Below, piece by piece: positions 8,380-16,795 of a DNA stretch of 64,000 nt. Origin of the DNA: Streptomyces sp. HUAS ZL42 (GTDB lineage: Bacteria; Actinomycetota; Actinomycetes; Streptomycetales; Streptomycetaceae); contig NZ_CP160403.1 of the NCBI RefSeq assembly GCF_040782645.1, forward strand, positions 310,001 through 374,000, read 5' to 3'. Made by a program: the position numbers and the translations under genes. A model generated the notes under the pieces. It made no database searches and was not told the origin of the DNA. It was given only the letters and a program-made list of their open reading frames with translations. Within the stretch, counting starts at the first letter, position 1. Each line of letters opens with the position of its first letter.

Positions 8380-8985
8380 ATGGGCGTCCCTTCGGCGACG
8401 TCCGCCGGCTCGCAGATGTGGGTCCGCGGACCGATCGCACAACAGGCAGCGTCGGCGCGTACGGCACCGGCCGCACCATCGCGCCCCGCAGCCCGGACGG
8501 CGCTGCCCAGGCCCCCCACGCCGGCCGGACGAGCGCCGTCGGCGTCCCGGGGCCACCAGGTCGCCTGGGTCACCGCGCACGGAGGCTCCGGGGCGAGCAC
8601 GCTCGCCCGGGTCCTGGGCGGCGCGGACATCGGCAGCCGGTGGCCCGACCCGGCCAGGGGCGAACCCGGCCGGGTGCTGCTGGTGGCACGCACCCACAAC
8701 GCGGGCATGAGAGCGGCGTCCCAGGCACTGAACGCACTGCGCAAGGGGGAGCACCCCGCGGGAGTGCAGCTCCTGGCCGTCGTGCTCGTCGCCGACGCGC
8801 CGGGACGGCTGCCGCGCCCACTGGGCCGACGTGTGCGCGTGCTGCGTTCGGCAGCCGAGGTCCACCGCGTTCCGTGGATCCCTGCCTGGCGCCTCGGCGA
8901 GGAGGCCGACCAACTTCCAAGGGCGGTGCGCGCGCTGGCCCGGAGCATCGCGGCCCCGGCCGGCCACCCGGGGAGGCCGAGGTGA
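8380..8985 (+). CDS. Degenerate P-loop (MinD-like) protein, module B copy
   Basis: This 201-residue soluble protein is chosen to start at ATG 8380, with AGGGAAGGGG 10-19 bases upstream; a longer frame from 8290 lacks a signal. Around residues 64-80 it has TAHGGSGASTLARVLGG, a Walker A-like loop lacking the usual lysine. LLAVVLVADAPGR and WRLGEEADQLPRAV match the module A paralogue. It is the first gene of the secretion operon, and its stop overlaps the GTG of the next gene. Likely a cytoplasmic partner; the family label DUF6668 is recalled, not verified. Confidence 0.68.
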   Translation: MGVPSATSAGSQMWVRGPIAQQAASARTAPAAPSRPAARTALPRPPTPAGRAPSASRGHQVAWVTAHGGSGASTLARVLGGADIGSRWPDPARGEPGRVLLVARTHNAGMRAASQALNALRKGEHPAGVQLLAVVLVADAPGRLPRPLGRRVRVLRSAAEVHRVPWIPAWRLGEEADQLPRAVRALARSIAAPAGHPGRPR

Positions 8986-9275
8986 AGCTGTCGGCCGACT
9001 GGATCACCAAGGCGGGCATCAACCCGGACGACTTCGGCCCCAAGAAGGGAACCTTCGACCCGCAGCCCCAGGCCGGCGAATTGCTCGGCTACCTCTCCTG
9101 GATCGTGTCGGCCGCCTCCGTGGGGGGCCTGCTCGTCGTGGGCACCCAGATGGCCCTACAGCTGCGCCGCGGCGAAATGGGCGAAGGGTCGACCTATTTC
9201 AGGGGCGGCTTCTTCGTCATCGGCGCCTGCGTCCTCGGCACCACCGCCGCACCGATCGTCAATTTCCTGCTGTAG
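8982..9275 (+). CDS. Small two-helix membrane protein 1 (pilin-like position)
   Basis: This 97-residue protein starts at GTG 8982 (GGGGAGG upstream, 4-bp overlap with the preceding stop). Two helices (about 38-58 and 74-95) are separated by QLRRGEMGEGSTYFRG, and the C-terminus is NFLL. The same pattern recurs in the adjacent gene (SMKRGEGSEHLSRLG, KFLFA). Such pairs fit VirB2/TrbC-like structural subunits of a type IV secretion pilus or channel; this is inferred. Confidence 0.62.
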   Translation: MKLSADWITKAGINPDDFGPKKGTFDPQPQAGELLGYLSWIVSAASVGGLLVVGTQMALQLRRGEMGEGSTYFRGGFFVIGACVLGTTAAPIVNFLL

Positions 9276-9331
9276 CCGGTTCTCAACCAGCCACACAAAC
9301 CCTTACTCGTTTGCAACACCTGGAGAATCTC

Positions 9332-9634
9332 ATGAAGGACACCCTGCACTCCCTCCACCTGGCTGGCGTAAATTATCTGGCCACCGCTGACGTCCCCCAG
9401 CCGGCCAAGAAGGCCCCTGGCGACCTCGCCAACAAGGTCAACCTCGTTCTGGGTATTGCAGCCTGGGCCGGCACCGCCGCCGGTGTGGCGGGCGTCCTCA
9501 TCACGGGAATCATGATGGCCGTGTCCATGAAGCGCGGAGAGGGATCCGAGCACCTCAGCCGCCTCGGCATGGTGGCGGGCGGCTGCGTCCTGGTGGCCAC
9601 CGCGGGGCCCACCGTCAAATTCCTCTTCGCTTAG
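9332..9634 (+). CDS. Small two-helix membrane protein 2 (pilin-like position)
   Basis: This 100-residue protein starts at ATG 9332 with TGGAGA upstream. It has a soluble N-terminus of about 35 residues, then two helices flanking MAVSMKRGEGSEHLSRLG. It is a tandem paralogue of the preceding gene and also resembles the single small protein of module A (1680-2009). Two different small subunits in this module against one visible in module A may mean a heteromeric structure. Confidence 0.62.
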   Translation: MKDTLHSLHLAGVNYLATADVPQPAKKAPGDLANKVNLVLGIAAWAGTAAGVAGVLITGIMMAVSMKRGEGSEHLSRLGMVAGGCVLVATAGPTVKFLFA

Positions 9635-9662
9635 GACCCGACCGCAGGAGAGGTCCATCGAC

Positions 9663-10451
9663 GTGTTCGGCACAAAACGAAAAAGGGGCCCGGTGGACGG
9701 GCCTTTCTACAAAGAGCAAGGCTGGATCAATGCGGCCCTGTTCCTGGGATTCATCGTGGTCATGTCGCTGATGGCCTTCGTGAACGAAACCATGGGTTCG
9801 GACAGCGCCAAGGGTACGGACAGCACGGCCGACAGCCGGGAGACGCTCGCCGGGCTCGGCGGTCCGCTGTCTCCCGGAGACCCGCAGCAGGTCCGGCAGG
9901 GTCCGGGCGGCCGCCCGGAGAAGTGCCGTACCGACGACCGGGACACCGCGCGACCCACCGCCGCGCCAACGGATGTGCGGTGGCAGAAGCTCATCGCCAT
10001 CATGGTGCCCACCTCGCCGTCGGCCGGCCCGCTGCGCACCGAGGCCACGATGTGGTGGTGCTTCGCCCACACGCCCACGGGGGCGGTGCTGGCGGCACAC
10101 GTCATTCCCGTCGAGTTGAGCGGCGCCGCCTGGCGCATGGTCGCGGAGCAGCAGGTCGTGCCCGGCGAGCCGCGCGACGCGTTCGTCACCAGCAAGGCGA
10201 GGGCCGACGAGACGAACCTGGAGGAGAGCGCCATCGGGAGGTTCGTGGGCTTCTCCCTGGCGTCGTACTCGGGCGACTCCGCGACCGTACGGCTGCTCGT
10301 CACCAATCCCACGGGCGGCTACCTGTCGACGTCGGTGTCCGTGCGCTGGCGGGAGGGCGACTGGAAGGTGGCGCTCCGGCACGACGGGTCCCTCTACTCG
10401 TCCGTGAAAAGGACAGCGGATCCCGACGGCTTCGTCATGTGGGGAGGGTGA
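9663..10451 (+). CDS. Single-pass membrane protein, VirB8/TcpC-like by layout, module B copy
   Basis: This 262-residue protein starts at GTG 9663 behind AGGAGAGG. One membrane helix (about 22-40) follows a short basic N-terminus, then a soluble domain to the end with the motif SVSVRWREGDWKVALR. It is paralogous to 849-1610 in module A. One base separates it from the VirB6-like gene, so the two are co-translated. The VirB8-like role (bitopic scaffold of the channel) is inferred from topology and operon position. Confidence 0.7.
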   Translation: MFGTKRKRGPVDGPFYKEQGWINAALFLGFIVVMSLMAFVNETMGSDSAKGTDSTADSRETLAGLGGPLSPGDPQQVRQGPGGRPEKCRTDDRDTARPTAAPTDVRWQKLIAIMVPTSPSAGPLRTEATMWWCFAHTPTGAVLAAHVIPVELSGAAWRMVAEQQVVPGEPRDAFVTSKARADETNLEESAIGRFVGFSLASYSGDSATVRLLVTNPTGGYLSTSVSVRWREGDWKVALRHDGSLYSSVKRTADPDGFVMWGG

Positions 10452-10452
10452 C

Positions 10453-11625
10453 ATGTTCTTGGCTGAACAAGGCGAAGGGTGCGACGGCGGACTCGATCTC
10501 CTCGGGATGTTCGACGATCCCATCGGCGAGATGATCGAAATGGTCGCCAAGATCGTAATCAACGGCGCCATCGGGATCTTCAACGCCGTGGGAGACATCG
10601 ATTCCATCAACAAGGGCGCATCAAACAAGATCGGCGGCGAGACACAGTGGATCGTCGTATACCTCGCGTGCGGCTCGCTCCTCGTCGCCGCCGTCAAGAT
10701 GGCTCTGGAGCGGCGCGGCGAAGCGGGTACGACCGCGCTGAAGGGCATCCTGCGCGTCGTCGTGGTCTCCGCGGCCGCGACCGCTTTGATCGACTCGTTC
10801 GTCGGCCTCACGGAGAGGTACCACGACTACCTGTTCGACAACACCCTCAAGGCCTTGATGGCTGGAGTCAATTGCCCCGGCGCTGAAGTCATTCCGGACA
10901 TGCTGCTGCTGGTCATCGGGTGCCTGCTGATCCTTGCCGGCATCGTCCACGCGATCCTGATGTGGGTCCGGCTCGGCGTGATGATCATGCTGATGGGCAC
11001 GCTCCCCATGGCAGCCGCCGCCTCCATAACGGACTGGGGCGGTACGTGGTGGCGCAAGCACATCGGCTGGATGATCGCCTGGCTGCTGTACAAGCCCACG
11101 GTCGCTCTCATCATGTACTCGGGGGCCGTCATGGTCGACGAGTCGGAGGGCTACAGCAACGCCGACACGCAGCTCGCGGGAATGGCCACCCTGCTGTTGT
11201 CGGCCGTCGCCCTGCCGGCGCTCATGCGACTTGTCGTCCCGGCGACGGCCGCTCTCGGCGGCGACTCGGTCGGGTCCGCGACCATGGGCCTCGCCGGCGC
11301 CCTCGCCTCCGGAGCGGTGGCTCTGGCGGACTCGGGCAGCCGCAAGGGCGGCGCTGGCGCCGACGGTGCCTCCGGATCCCGCGGCCCCTCGGGGGCGAGC
11401 GGCGGTGGCGGCGCACCCGGCGGCTCGGGCGGCCGGGGCGCAAGCGGCGGAACCGAGCCGGCGGGCAAGTCCGGAGGGGCGGGCGCCGCAGGGAACTCCG
11501 CCCTCGCCGCGATGGCCGTGGTGGGGAAGATCGCCAAGGGTGCCGTGAACGTCGCCCAGAGCGGGGTCGAGGGCGCCGACGGGGAACAGGGCAGCGGCGG
11601 CAGCGGCGGCCGCGGCGGCCACTGA
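10453..11625 (+). CDS. VirB6/TrbL-like polytopic membrane protein, module B copy
   Basis: This 390-residue protein has at least five to six membrane helices between residues 70 and 270, including LLLVIGCLLILAGIVHAIL, MGTLPMAAAASITDW and GWMIAWLLYKPTVALIM. A Gly/Ser/Ala-rich, probably disordered C-terminal tail covers about 300-390. The central block matches the incomplete module A protein at 1-849. VirB6-like proteins build the inner-membrane pore of type IV secretion systems. It sits directly after the VirB8-like gene and before the SCO6880/VirB4 genes, the expected order. Confidence 0.75.
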   Translation: MFLAEQGEGCDGGLDLLGMFDDPIGEMIEMVAKIVINGAIGIFNAVGDIDSINKGASNKIGGETQWIVVYLACGSLLVAAVKMALERRGEAGTTALKGILRVVVVSAAATALIDSFVGLTERYHDYLFDNTLKALMAGVNCPGAEVIPDMLLLVIGCLLILAGIVHAILMWVRLGVMIMLMGTLPMAAAASITDWGGTWWRKHIGWMIAWLLYKPTVALIMYSGAVMVDESEGYSNADTQLAGMATLLLSAVALPALMRLVVPATAALGGDSVGSATMGLAGALASGAVALADSGSRKGGAGADGASGSRGPSGASGGGGAPGGSGGRGASGGTEPAGKSGGAGAAGNSALAAMAVVGKIAKGAVNVAQSGVEGADGEQGSGGSGGRGGH

Positions 11626-11773
11626 CCGTCACCGGATCGGGTGCGGCGGGCCTTCCCTCCGCGCCCGGCCCGGTCCGCGGCTGAGGCCGCGCCCCTGTAC
11701 TCGGCGGGGGCACGGCCCGGCCCTCCCCGGCCGTCCCCGCGTTCCATCCAACGGAAGGGAAACACGTACAGCC

Positions 11774-13270
11774 ATGTCCACCGAAACCGCCACCGCAGAC
11801 CCGACGTACGGGAACTGGCGCAGGCCGAGGCGGCCCGGCCTCGGTCCGTTCGGGCTCGTCGGCACCATCGGGCTGTTCGGCGGGCTCGTCCTCGACCTGT
11901 TGGTGTCGCTGATCTCACTGCAGTTCACACTGGTCGTGATCGTCATCCAGTGCACGTTCCTGCTGCCGCTGGCCGTGCGCACACAGGACGGGCGCAACGT
12001 CTACCAGCTCACCGCCCTGCGCATCGGCTGGTTCCGGCGCAAGGCCAAGGGGGTGACCACCTATGTCTCCGGTCCGCTGTCGCAGCGGCCGGGCGGCAAG
12101 TTCCGCCCGCCGGGACTGCTCAGCCGGGTCAGGGTGACGGAGGGCAGGGACGCCTACGACCAGCCGTTCGGCGTGCTGCACCACCCCAGCAGGAACCTGT
12201 ACACCATCGTGCTCGGCTGCGAACCCGACGGCGGGTCCCTGGTCGACCCCGACCAGATCGACAACTGGGTGGCGGCATGGGGCCATTGGCTGGCCCGGCT
12301 GTCCAGCGAGCCGAACCTGCGCGGAGCCTCCGTGATCGTGGAGACCGCCCCGGACACCGGAACCCGGCTGGCCAACGAGGTGCTGCCGCGCATCGACCCG
12401 GGCGCCCCGGCGGCGGCGCGGGCCGTGATGGAGGAGGTGGTGCAGCGCTACCCGACCGCGTCGTCGGAGATGCACACCTACCTCACTCTGACCTACGGGA
12501 TGCCGACCGGGCAGAAACGCAAGAGCGAGGACATCATCGCCGACCTGGCCATCCGCATTCCCGGCCTGCTGGACGGAGTGGTGAGGGCGGGCGGCGGGCC
12601 CGCCGCCCCCTTGTCGGCCGAGAACATCGCCGAAGTCGTCCGGGTGGCCTACGACCCGGCCGTGGCGGCAGACGTCCTCGAAGCCCGTGCCGTCCACGGC
12701 GGCACCGGCCTGGAATGGGACGACGCCGGTCCCGCGGCGGCCATCGAGAAGGTCAACGCGTACCAGCACGACTCGGGGGTGTCGCGGACCTGGATGCTCA
12801 CCCTGGCACCGCGCGGCACGGTGCGCGCCCAGGTGCTGCGCGGCCTGCTGGAGGACGCGCCCGGCACCCGCCGCAAGCGGGTGGCGCTGCTGTACCGGCC
12901 CATCGACCCGGCGACCTCGGCGCGCATCGTCGAGGCCGACCGGCGGGCGGCGCAGTTCATGGCCACGTCCCGGCGCGGCATGGTGCAGGCGCGTGCCGCC
13001 AACGAGGTGCGCGCCGCCGAGCAGACGGCGGTGGAGGAGGCCACCGGGGCCGGCCTGGTGGAGTTCTCACTGATGGTCACGGTGACGGTCGACTCCGACG
13101 CCGAACTGGAGGACGCGAACGTGACGGTGCGCAATCTGCTGGCGGGGGCACGGCTGTTGATGCGGCCGGCCGACCGGATGCAGGCGGCGGCGTTCAGCTG
13201 CACGCTGCCGGTCGGAATCCTGCCGTGGGAGCACACGCTGATGCCGCGCGAGTTGAAGGAAGCACTGTGA
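11774..13270 (+). CDS. SCO6880-family type IV secretion protein (PrgI/VirB3-VirB4 N-terminal-like)
   Basis: This 498-residue protein starts at ATG 11774. Two close membrane helices lie at about 27-70 (GPFGLVGTIGLFGGLVLDLL and the segment after it), and the rest is soluble. It resembles proteins annotated as SCO6880 family in Streptomyces, in which a PrgI/VirB3-like membrane part is joined to a region like the VirB4 N-terminus. No Walker motif is present, and the ATPase domain is supplied by the next gene, which overlaps by 4 bp. Together the two genes correspond to the VirB3-VirB4 unit of other systems. Confidence 0.75.
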   Translation: MSTETATADPTYGNWRRPRRPGLGPFGLVGTIGLFGGLVLDLLVSLISLQFTLVVIVIQCTFLLPLAVRTQDGRNVYQLTALRIGWFRRKAKGVTTYVSGPLSQRPGGKFRPPGLLSRVRVTEGRDAYDQPFGVLHHPSRNLYTIVLGCEPDGGSLVDPDQIDNWVAAWGHWLARLSSEPNLRGASVIVETAPDTGTRLANEVLPRIDPGAPAAARAVMEEVVQRYPTASSEMHTYLTLTYGMPTGQKRKSEDIIADLAIRIPGLLDGVVRAGGGPAAPLSAENIAEVVRVAYDPAVAADVLEARAVHGGTGLEWDDAGPAAAIEKVNAYQHDSGVSRTWMLTLAPRGTVRAQVLRGLLEDAPGTRRKRVALLYRPIDPATSARIVEADRRAAQFMATSRRGMVQARAANEVRAAEQTAVEEATGAGLVEFSLMVTVTVDSDAELEDANVTVRNLLAGARLLMRPADRMQAAAFSCTLPVGILPWEHTLMPRELKEAL

Positions 13271-14883
13271 GGACCAAGGACAAACGCGGTAAGGGCCAGG
13301 GCGAGTACCAGGACGACCTCGCCCCGATCAGGTACAAGGACGAGGACCCGGACTACAGGCCCCCGAAGGACAAGAAGAGGAGCAAGAGCGGTCCCGACCG
13401 ACCGTCCAGGGAGCCGCTCGCTCCCGCCCGCGGCTGGTCCGGCCCCGGCGGCGGACAGGTCGCCAATCTGGACCCGCCGTCGATGTGGCGGGCCACCACC
13501 GTGCAGGCATGCGGGCTGTGGCCGTTCGCGGCGGGTTCCGGCGCGCCCATGACAGGCGTCCCGCTGGGACAGCACCTGTACACCGGAGCCACCGTGTGCG
13601 GTGACCCGATGTCGTGGTTCACCCGCGCCCACTACATCTCCAACCCCTCGATGTTCATGCTCGGCATGCCGGGCCTGGGCAAGTCCACCCTGGTCAACCG
13701 CATGCTCATCGGTCTGGCCGCCACCGGCGTGGTGCCGCTGGTGCTGGGCGACCTGAAGCCCGACTACGCCGACACCGTGCGGGCTCTGGGCGGCCAGGTC
13801 ATCTCCATCGGACGCGGCGTGGGCGGCGTCAACGTCCTGGATCCCGGCGCCATGGGTGCGGCCGCCCGGAAGATCGGCGGCGAGGCGGGACGCGTGCTGT
13901 CCGCAGAGACCCACGGCCGCGTCCTCAACATGGTCGCCGCACTCGTCACCATCGTGCGCGACCGCGCCATGGACGACCACGAGCAGTCCGTGCTGTCCGC
14001 GGCCCTGCACCATCTGCGCGAACGCACACCCCCCGGCCGCGCGCCGCTGCTGCCCGACCTGGTGCGGGTCATCGCCGAAGGACCCGAACGGGTGCGGGCG
14101 GTGACCCTGGACCGCGGGGAGGAGACCCGCTACCGCGACGCGGTGGATCCGCTGCACCGCTCGCTGCTCGGCATCCTGGACGGGCCGTTGGGCGACACGT
14201 TCGCCTCCGAGACCTCCACCCGCATCGACCTCGGCTCGCCGGCGGTGTGCATGGACATCTCCCGGATCGGGGAGGCGGACACCCAGCTGACCGCGGCGGC
14301 GATGCTGGCGGCCTGGTCCGACGGCCTGGGCACGGTGGCCGCCTCCCACGCGCTGGCGGACGCCGGACTCACGCCCCGGCGCTGGTTCTTCACCGTGCTC
14401 GACGAGCTGTGGCGGCCGCTGCGCGCGGCCTCCGGCATCGTGGACCGCATCGACGCACTGACTCGCCTCAACCGCACCCTGGGCCTCGGCGACGCCAAGA
14501 TCACACACACCTTGAAGGACGCCGAGGCGCTGGGCACCGACGCCGACCGGGTCAAGGCGCGCGGCTTCGTCGAGCGCGCCGGCATGGTGGTGTGCGCGGG
14601 GCTGCCCCGCCAGGAGATGGAGGAGCTGGGGCACATCGTGGGCCTGTCCCGCCGGGAGATCGAACTGGTCTCCTCCTGGTCCTCGCCGCCGGGCTGGGCC
14701 GCGCAGGGGGACCGCGAGGAACCGCCCGGCCGCGGCCGCTTCCTGATCAAGGTCGGTGGCCGGCCCGGCATCCCGATCCAGGTCGCCATCACCGACACCG
14801 AGCGACATCTGCACGACACGAACAAGCGGTGGGCGGCGAACAAGCCCGCCGACGGCTCCCGACACGTCGGCTTCTCCGAGTAA
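13267..14883 (+). CDS. VirB4/TraC-like secretion ATPase
   Basis: This 538-residue protein starts at GTG 13267, overlapping the previous stop. A charged N-terminal tail (KDKRGKGQGEYQDDLAPIRY) precedes an ATPase domain with Walker A GMPGLGKST near residues 132-140 and Walker B WFFTVLDELW near 375-384. A C-terminal helical lid with a QEMEELGHIVGLS motif follows. VirB4 ATPases power assembly of type IV secretion channels on the cytoplasmic face. The lack of an N-terminal domain is explained by the preceding SCO6880-type gene, so the function is split over two polypeptides. Confidence 0.85.
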   Translation: MRTKDKRGKGQGEYQDDLAPIRYKDEDPDYRPPKDKKRSKSGPDRPSREPLAPARGWSGPGGGQVANLDPPSMWRATTVQACGLWPFAAGSGAPMTGVPLGQHLYTGATVCGDPMSWFTRAHYISNPSMFMLGMPGLGKSTLVNRMLIGLAATGVVPLVLGDLKPDYADTVRALGGQVISIGRGVGGVNVLDPGAMGAAARKIGGEAGRVLSAETHGRVLNMVAALVTIVRDRAMDDHEQSVLSAALHHLRERTPPGRAPLLPDLVRVIAEGPERVRAVTLDRGEETRYRDAVDPLHRSLLGILDGPLGDTFASETSTRIDLGSPAVCMDISRIGEADTQLTAAAMLAAWSDGLGTVAASHALADAGLTPRRWFFTVLDELWRPLRAASGIVDRIDALTRLNRTLGLGDAKITHTLKDAEALGTDADRVKARGFVERAGMVVCAGLPRQEMEELGHIVGLSRREIELVSSWSSPPGWAAQGDREEPPGRGRFLIKVGGRPGIPIQVAITDTERHLHDTNKRWAANKPADGSRHVGFSE

Positions 14884-14909
14884 CCGGCGGACGACAGAAG
14901 GACAACCAC

Positions 14910-14951
14910 ATGAACGGCAGCGCAACCGACGCCAGGAAGCGCACCCCATGA
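14910..14951 (+). CDS. Possible 13-residue leader peptide before the coupling protein
   Basis: ATG 14910 follows AGAAGGAC and opens a 13-codon frame (MNGSATDARKRTP) that ends at TGA 14949-14951, overlapping the ATG (14948) of the coupling-protein gene. Arrangement and ribosome binding site suggest that ribosomes load here and pass on to the next gene, a translational-coupling leader. It may instead be a relic with no product. Confidence 0.35.
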   Translation: MNGSATDARKRTP

Positions 14952-16780
14952 GCGGCAACGCGGCCAAGGGCCGCATGTACGGCAGCGAACTCATGCCGTG
15001 GGCGATCCTGCTGGTATGCGGCGGATTCCTCCTGCTCTTCGCCGGCGTATGGCTGGGCGGGACGCTGGGTGCCGCGGTGACCGGCTCGGGCTGGCACCCG
15101 CCGGAGTTCAGCCTGGCGTCGTTCGGCACCCTGCTGACCGAGGGCCCGGCCACACTGTGGCCAGGCGCGTCACCGGTCGGCGTGGTGGCCGGGATCGTCC
15201 TGCTCTTCGCCACCGTCATCGCACTCTGTGTCGTGACCGTGCTCAAGGTGATGAGCTACATCTCGCGGCCCAAGGGACTCGCCGGCCGCCGTGAGCTGGC
15301 CGCCCTCGCCCCGGCCGGCATCGCGGCCCGCGCACGCGAACTGCGCCCCTCGCTCAAGGGCCGGCAGGAGCTCCACCCCGACGAGACCGGCAATCTCCTC
15401 GGCGACCTCTCACCCCACGGCCCCGAACTGCGCTCCTCCTTCGAGGACGTGGAGCTCGACCTGATGGCCCCGCGGGCCGGCAAGTCCACCGGCATCGCCG
15501 TCCCCCGCGTGCTGCGCGCGCAGGGCGCGGTGCTGCTGACCTCCAACAAGTCCGACGTGTACGCCGTGACCCGCGCCGAACGCGCGAAGGCCGGCCGGGT
15601 GTGGACGTTCGACCCGCAGGGCATCGCCCACGCCCCGCGTGAGATGTGGTGGGACCTCCTCGCCGACTGCCACACCATCGAGGGCGCCCGCCGGCTGGCC
15701 GGGCACTTCGTGGCGTCCGTCAACGACGACCAGTCGAAGAAGGACTTCTGGATCTCCGCGGCCCAGAACACCCTCACCGCGCTGTTCCTCGCCGCCGCCC
15801 GCGGCAAGGCGTCCGTGCTCGACCTGCTCGCCTGGCTCGCCGACCCCGCTGACCGCACGCCGGTCGATCTACTGCGGGACGTCAACATGGTCGCCATGGC
15901 CGAGCAGTTGCAGGGCACGGTGCGCGGTGCGGTGGAGACCCGCGACGGCATCTACGAGACAGCCCGGCAGTGCGTGGCCTGTCTGCTCGACCCGGAGATC
16001 GTGGCCTGGGTGACGCCGGACCCGCGTCTGCCGCAGTTCAAGCCGCACGAGCACGTGCTCGGCCGGGACACCCTCTATCTGCTGTCCAAGGACGGCGGCG
16101 GCTCGGCCGCGGGCGTGATCGCGGGCCTCGCCGACGCGACCATGAGGGCGGGCGTGGTCGCCGCCGAGCGCATGGGCGGCCGGCTCGATCCGCCGATGAC
16201 CGCGGTCCTCGACGAGGCCGCCAACGTCTGCCGCATCTCCGACCTGCCCGACCTGTACAGCCACTTCGGCTCACGCGGCATCAACGTCGTCACGCTGCTG
16301 CAGAGTTACCGCCAGGGCAGCCGCGTGTGGGGCGAGGCGGGCATGGACGCGATGTGGAGCGCGGCCACGGTCAAACTGCTCGGCGCGGGCCTGGACGACG
16401 CGGACTTCGTGGAGAAGATCTCCAAGCTCGTCGGCAACCACGACGTGCGCACCCCGTCGATCTCCAAGAGCAAGGAGGGCACGTCACGGTCGTACTCCTA
16501 CCGCCTGGACCCGGTCCTGCCCGCGGATCGCATCCGCGCCCTGCCCAAGGGCACGGCCCTGCTGCTGGTCACCGGTGTGCGCCCCGCCCTGATCCAACTG
16601 CGGCCCTGGTACAAGGAGCCGGACGCCGGCACGATCTCGGCGGCGGCCAAGGCGGAGACGGCCGCCATCACCGAACGGGCCGCACGCTCCTGGTCCGGCG
16701 GCCCGCATCCGGCGGCCGAGGGCTCGGCGAGCAGATGGCAGCGGGAAGCGGTCACCCTACGCAAGCCGTACGGCGGGTAG
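14948..16780 (+). CDS. VirD4/TraG-like type IV coupling ATPase
   Basis: This 610-residue protein has two N-terminal membrane helices (about 17-40 and 75-100). Walker A APRAGKST lies near residues 174-181, Walker B MTAVLDEAANV near 416-426, followed by a TraM-recognition-type region with NVVTLLQSYRQGSRVWG. It belongs to the VirD4/TraG/TraD coupling proteins that deliver substrates (relaxase-bound DNA or proteins) to the secretion channel. ATG 14948 is used because the longer upstream frame has no signal. It is the last gene of the operon; the next gene is convergent only 15 bp away. No relaxase gene accompanies it. Confidence 0.87.
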   Translation: MSGNAAKGRMYGSELMPWAILLVCGGFLLLFAGVWLGGTLGAAVTGSGWHPPEFSLASFGTLLTEGPATLWPGASPVGVVAGIVLLFATVIALCVVTVLKVMSYISRPKGLAGRRELAALAPAGIAARARELRPSLKGRQELHPDETGNLLGDLSPHGPELRSSFEDVELDLMAPRAGKSTGIAVPRVLRAQGAVLLTSNKSDVYAVTRAERAKAGRVWTFDPQGIAHAPREMWWDLLADCHTIEGARRLAGHFVASVNDDQSKKDFWISAAQNTLTALFLAAARGKASVLDLLAWLADPADRTPVDLLRDVNMVAMAEQLQGTVRGAVETRDGIYETARQCVACLLDPEIVAWVTPDPRLPQFKPHEHVLGRDTLYLLSKDGGGSAAGVIAGLADATMRAGVVAAERMGGRLDPPMTAVLDEAANVCRISDLPDLYSHFGSRGINVVTLLQSYRQGSRVWGEAGMDAMWSAATVKLLGAGLDDADFVEKISKLVGNHDVRTPSISKSKEGTSRSYSYRLDPVLPADRIRALPKGTALLLVTGVRPALIQLRPWYKEPDAGTISAAAKAETAAITERAARSWSGGPHPAAEGSASRWQREAVTLRKPYGG

Positions 16781-16795
16781 GGGCGTGGTGCGGCT

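Noticed and set aside
12649..15246. 865-residue minus-strand open frame
   Set aside because: Antisense shadow of the SCO6880-type, VirB4-like and VirD4-like genes; low-complexity Gly/Arg/His composition.
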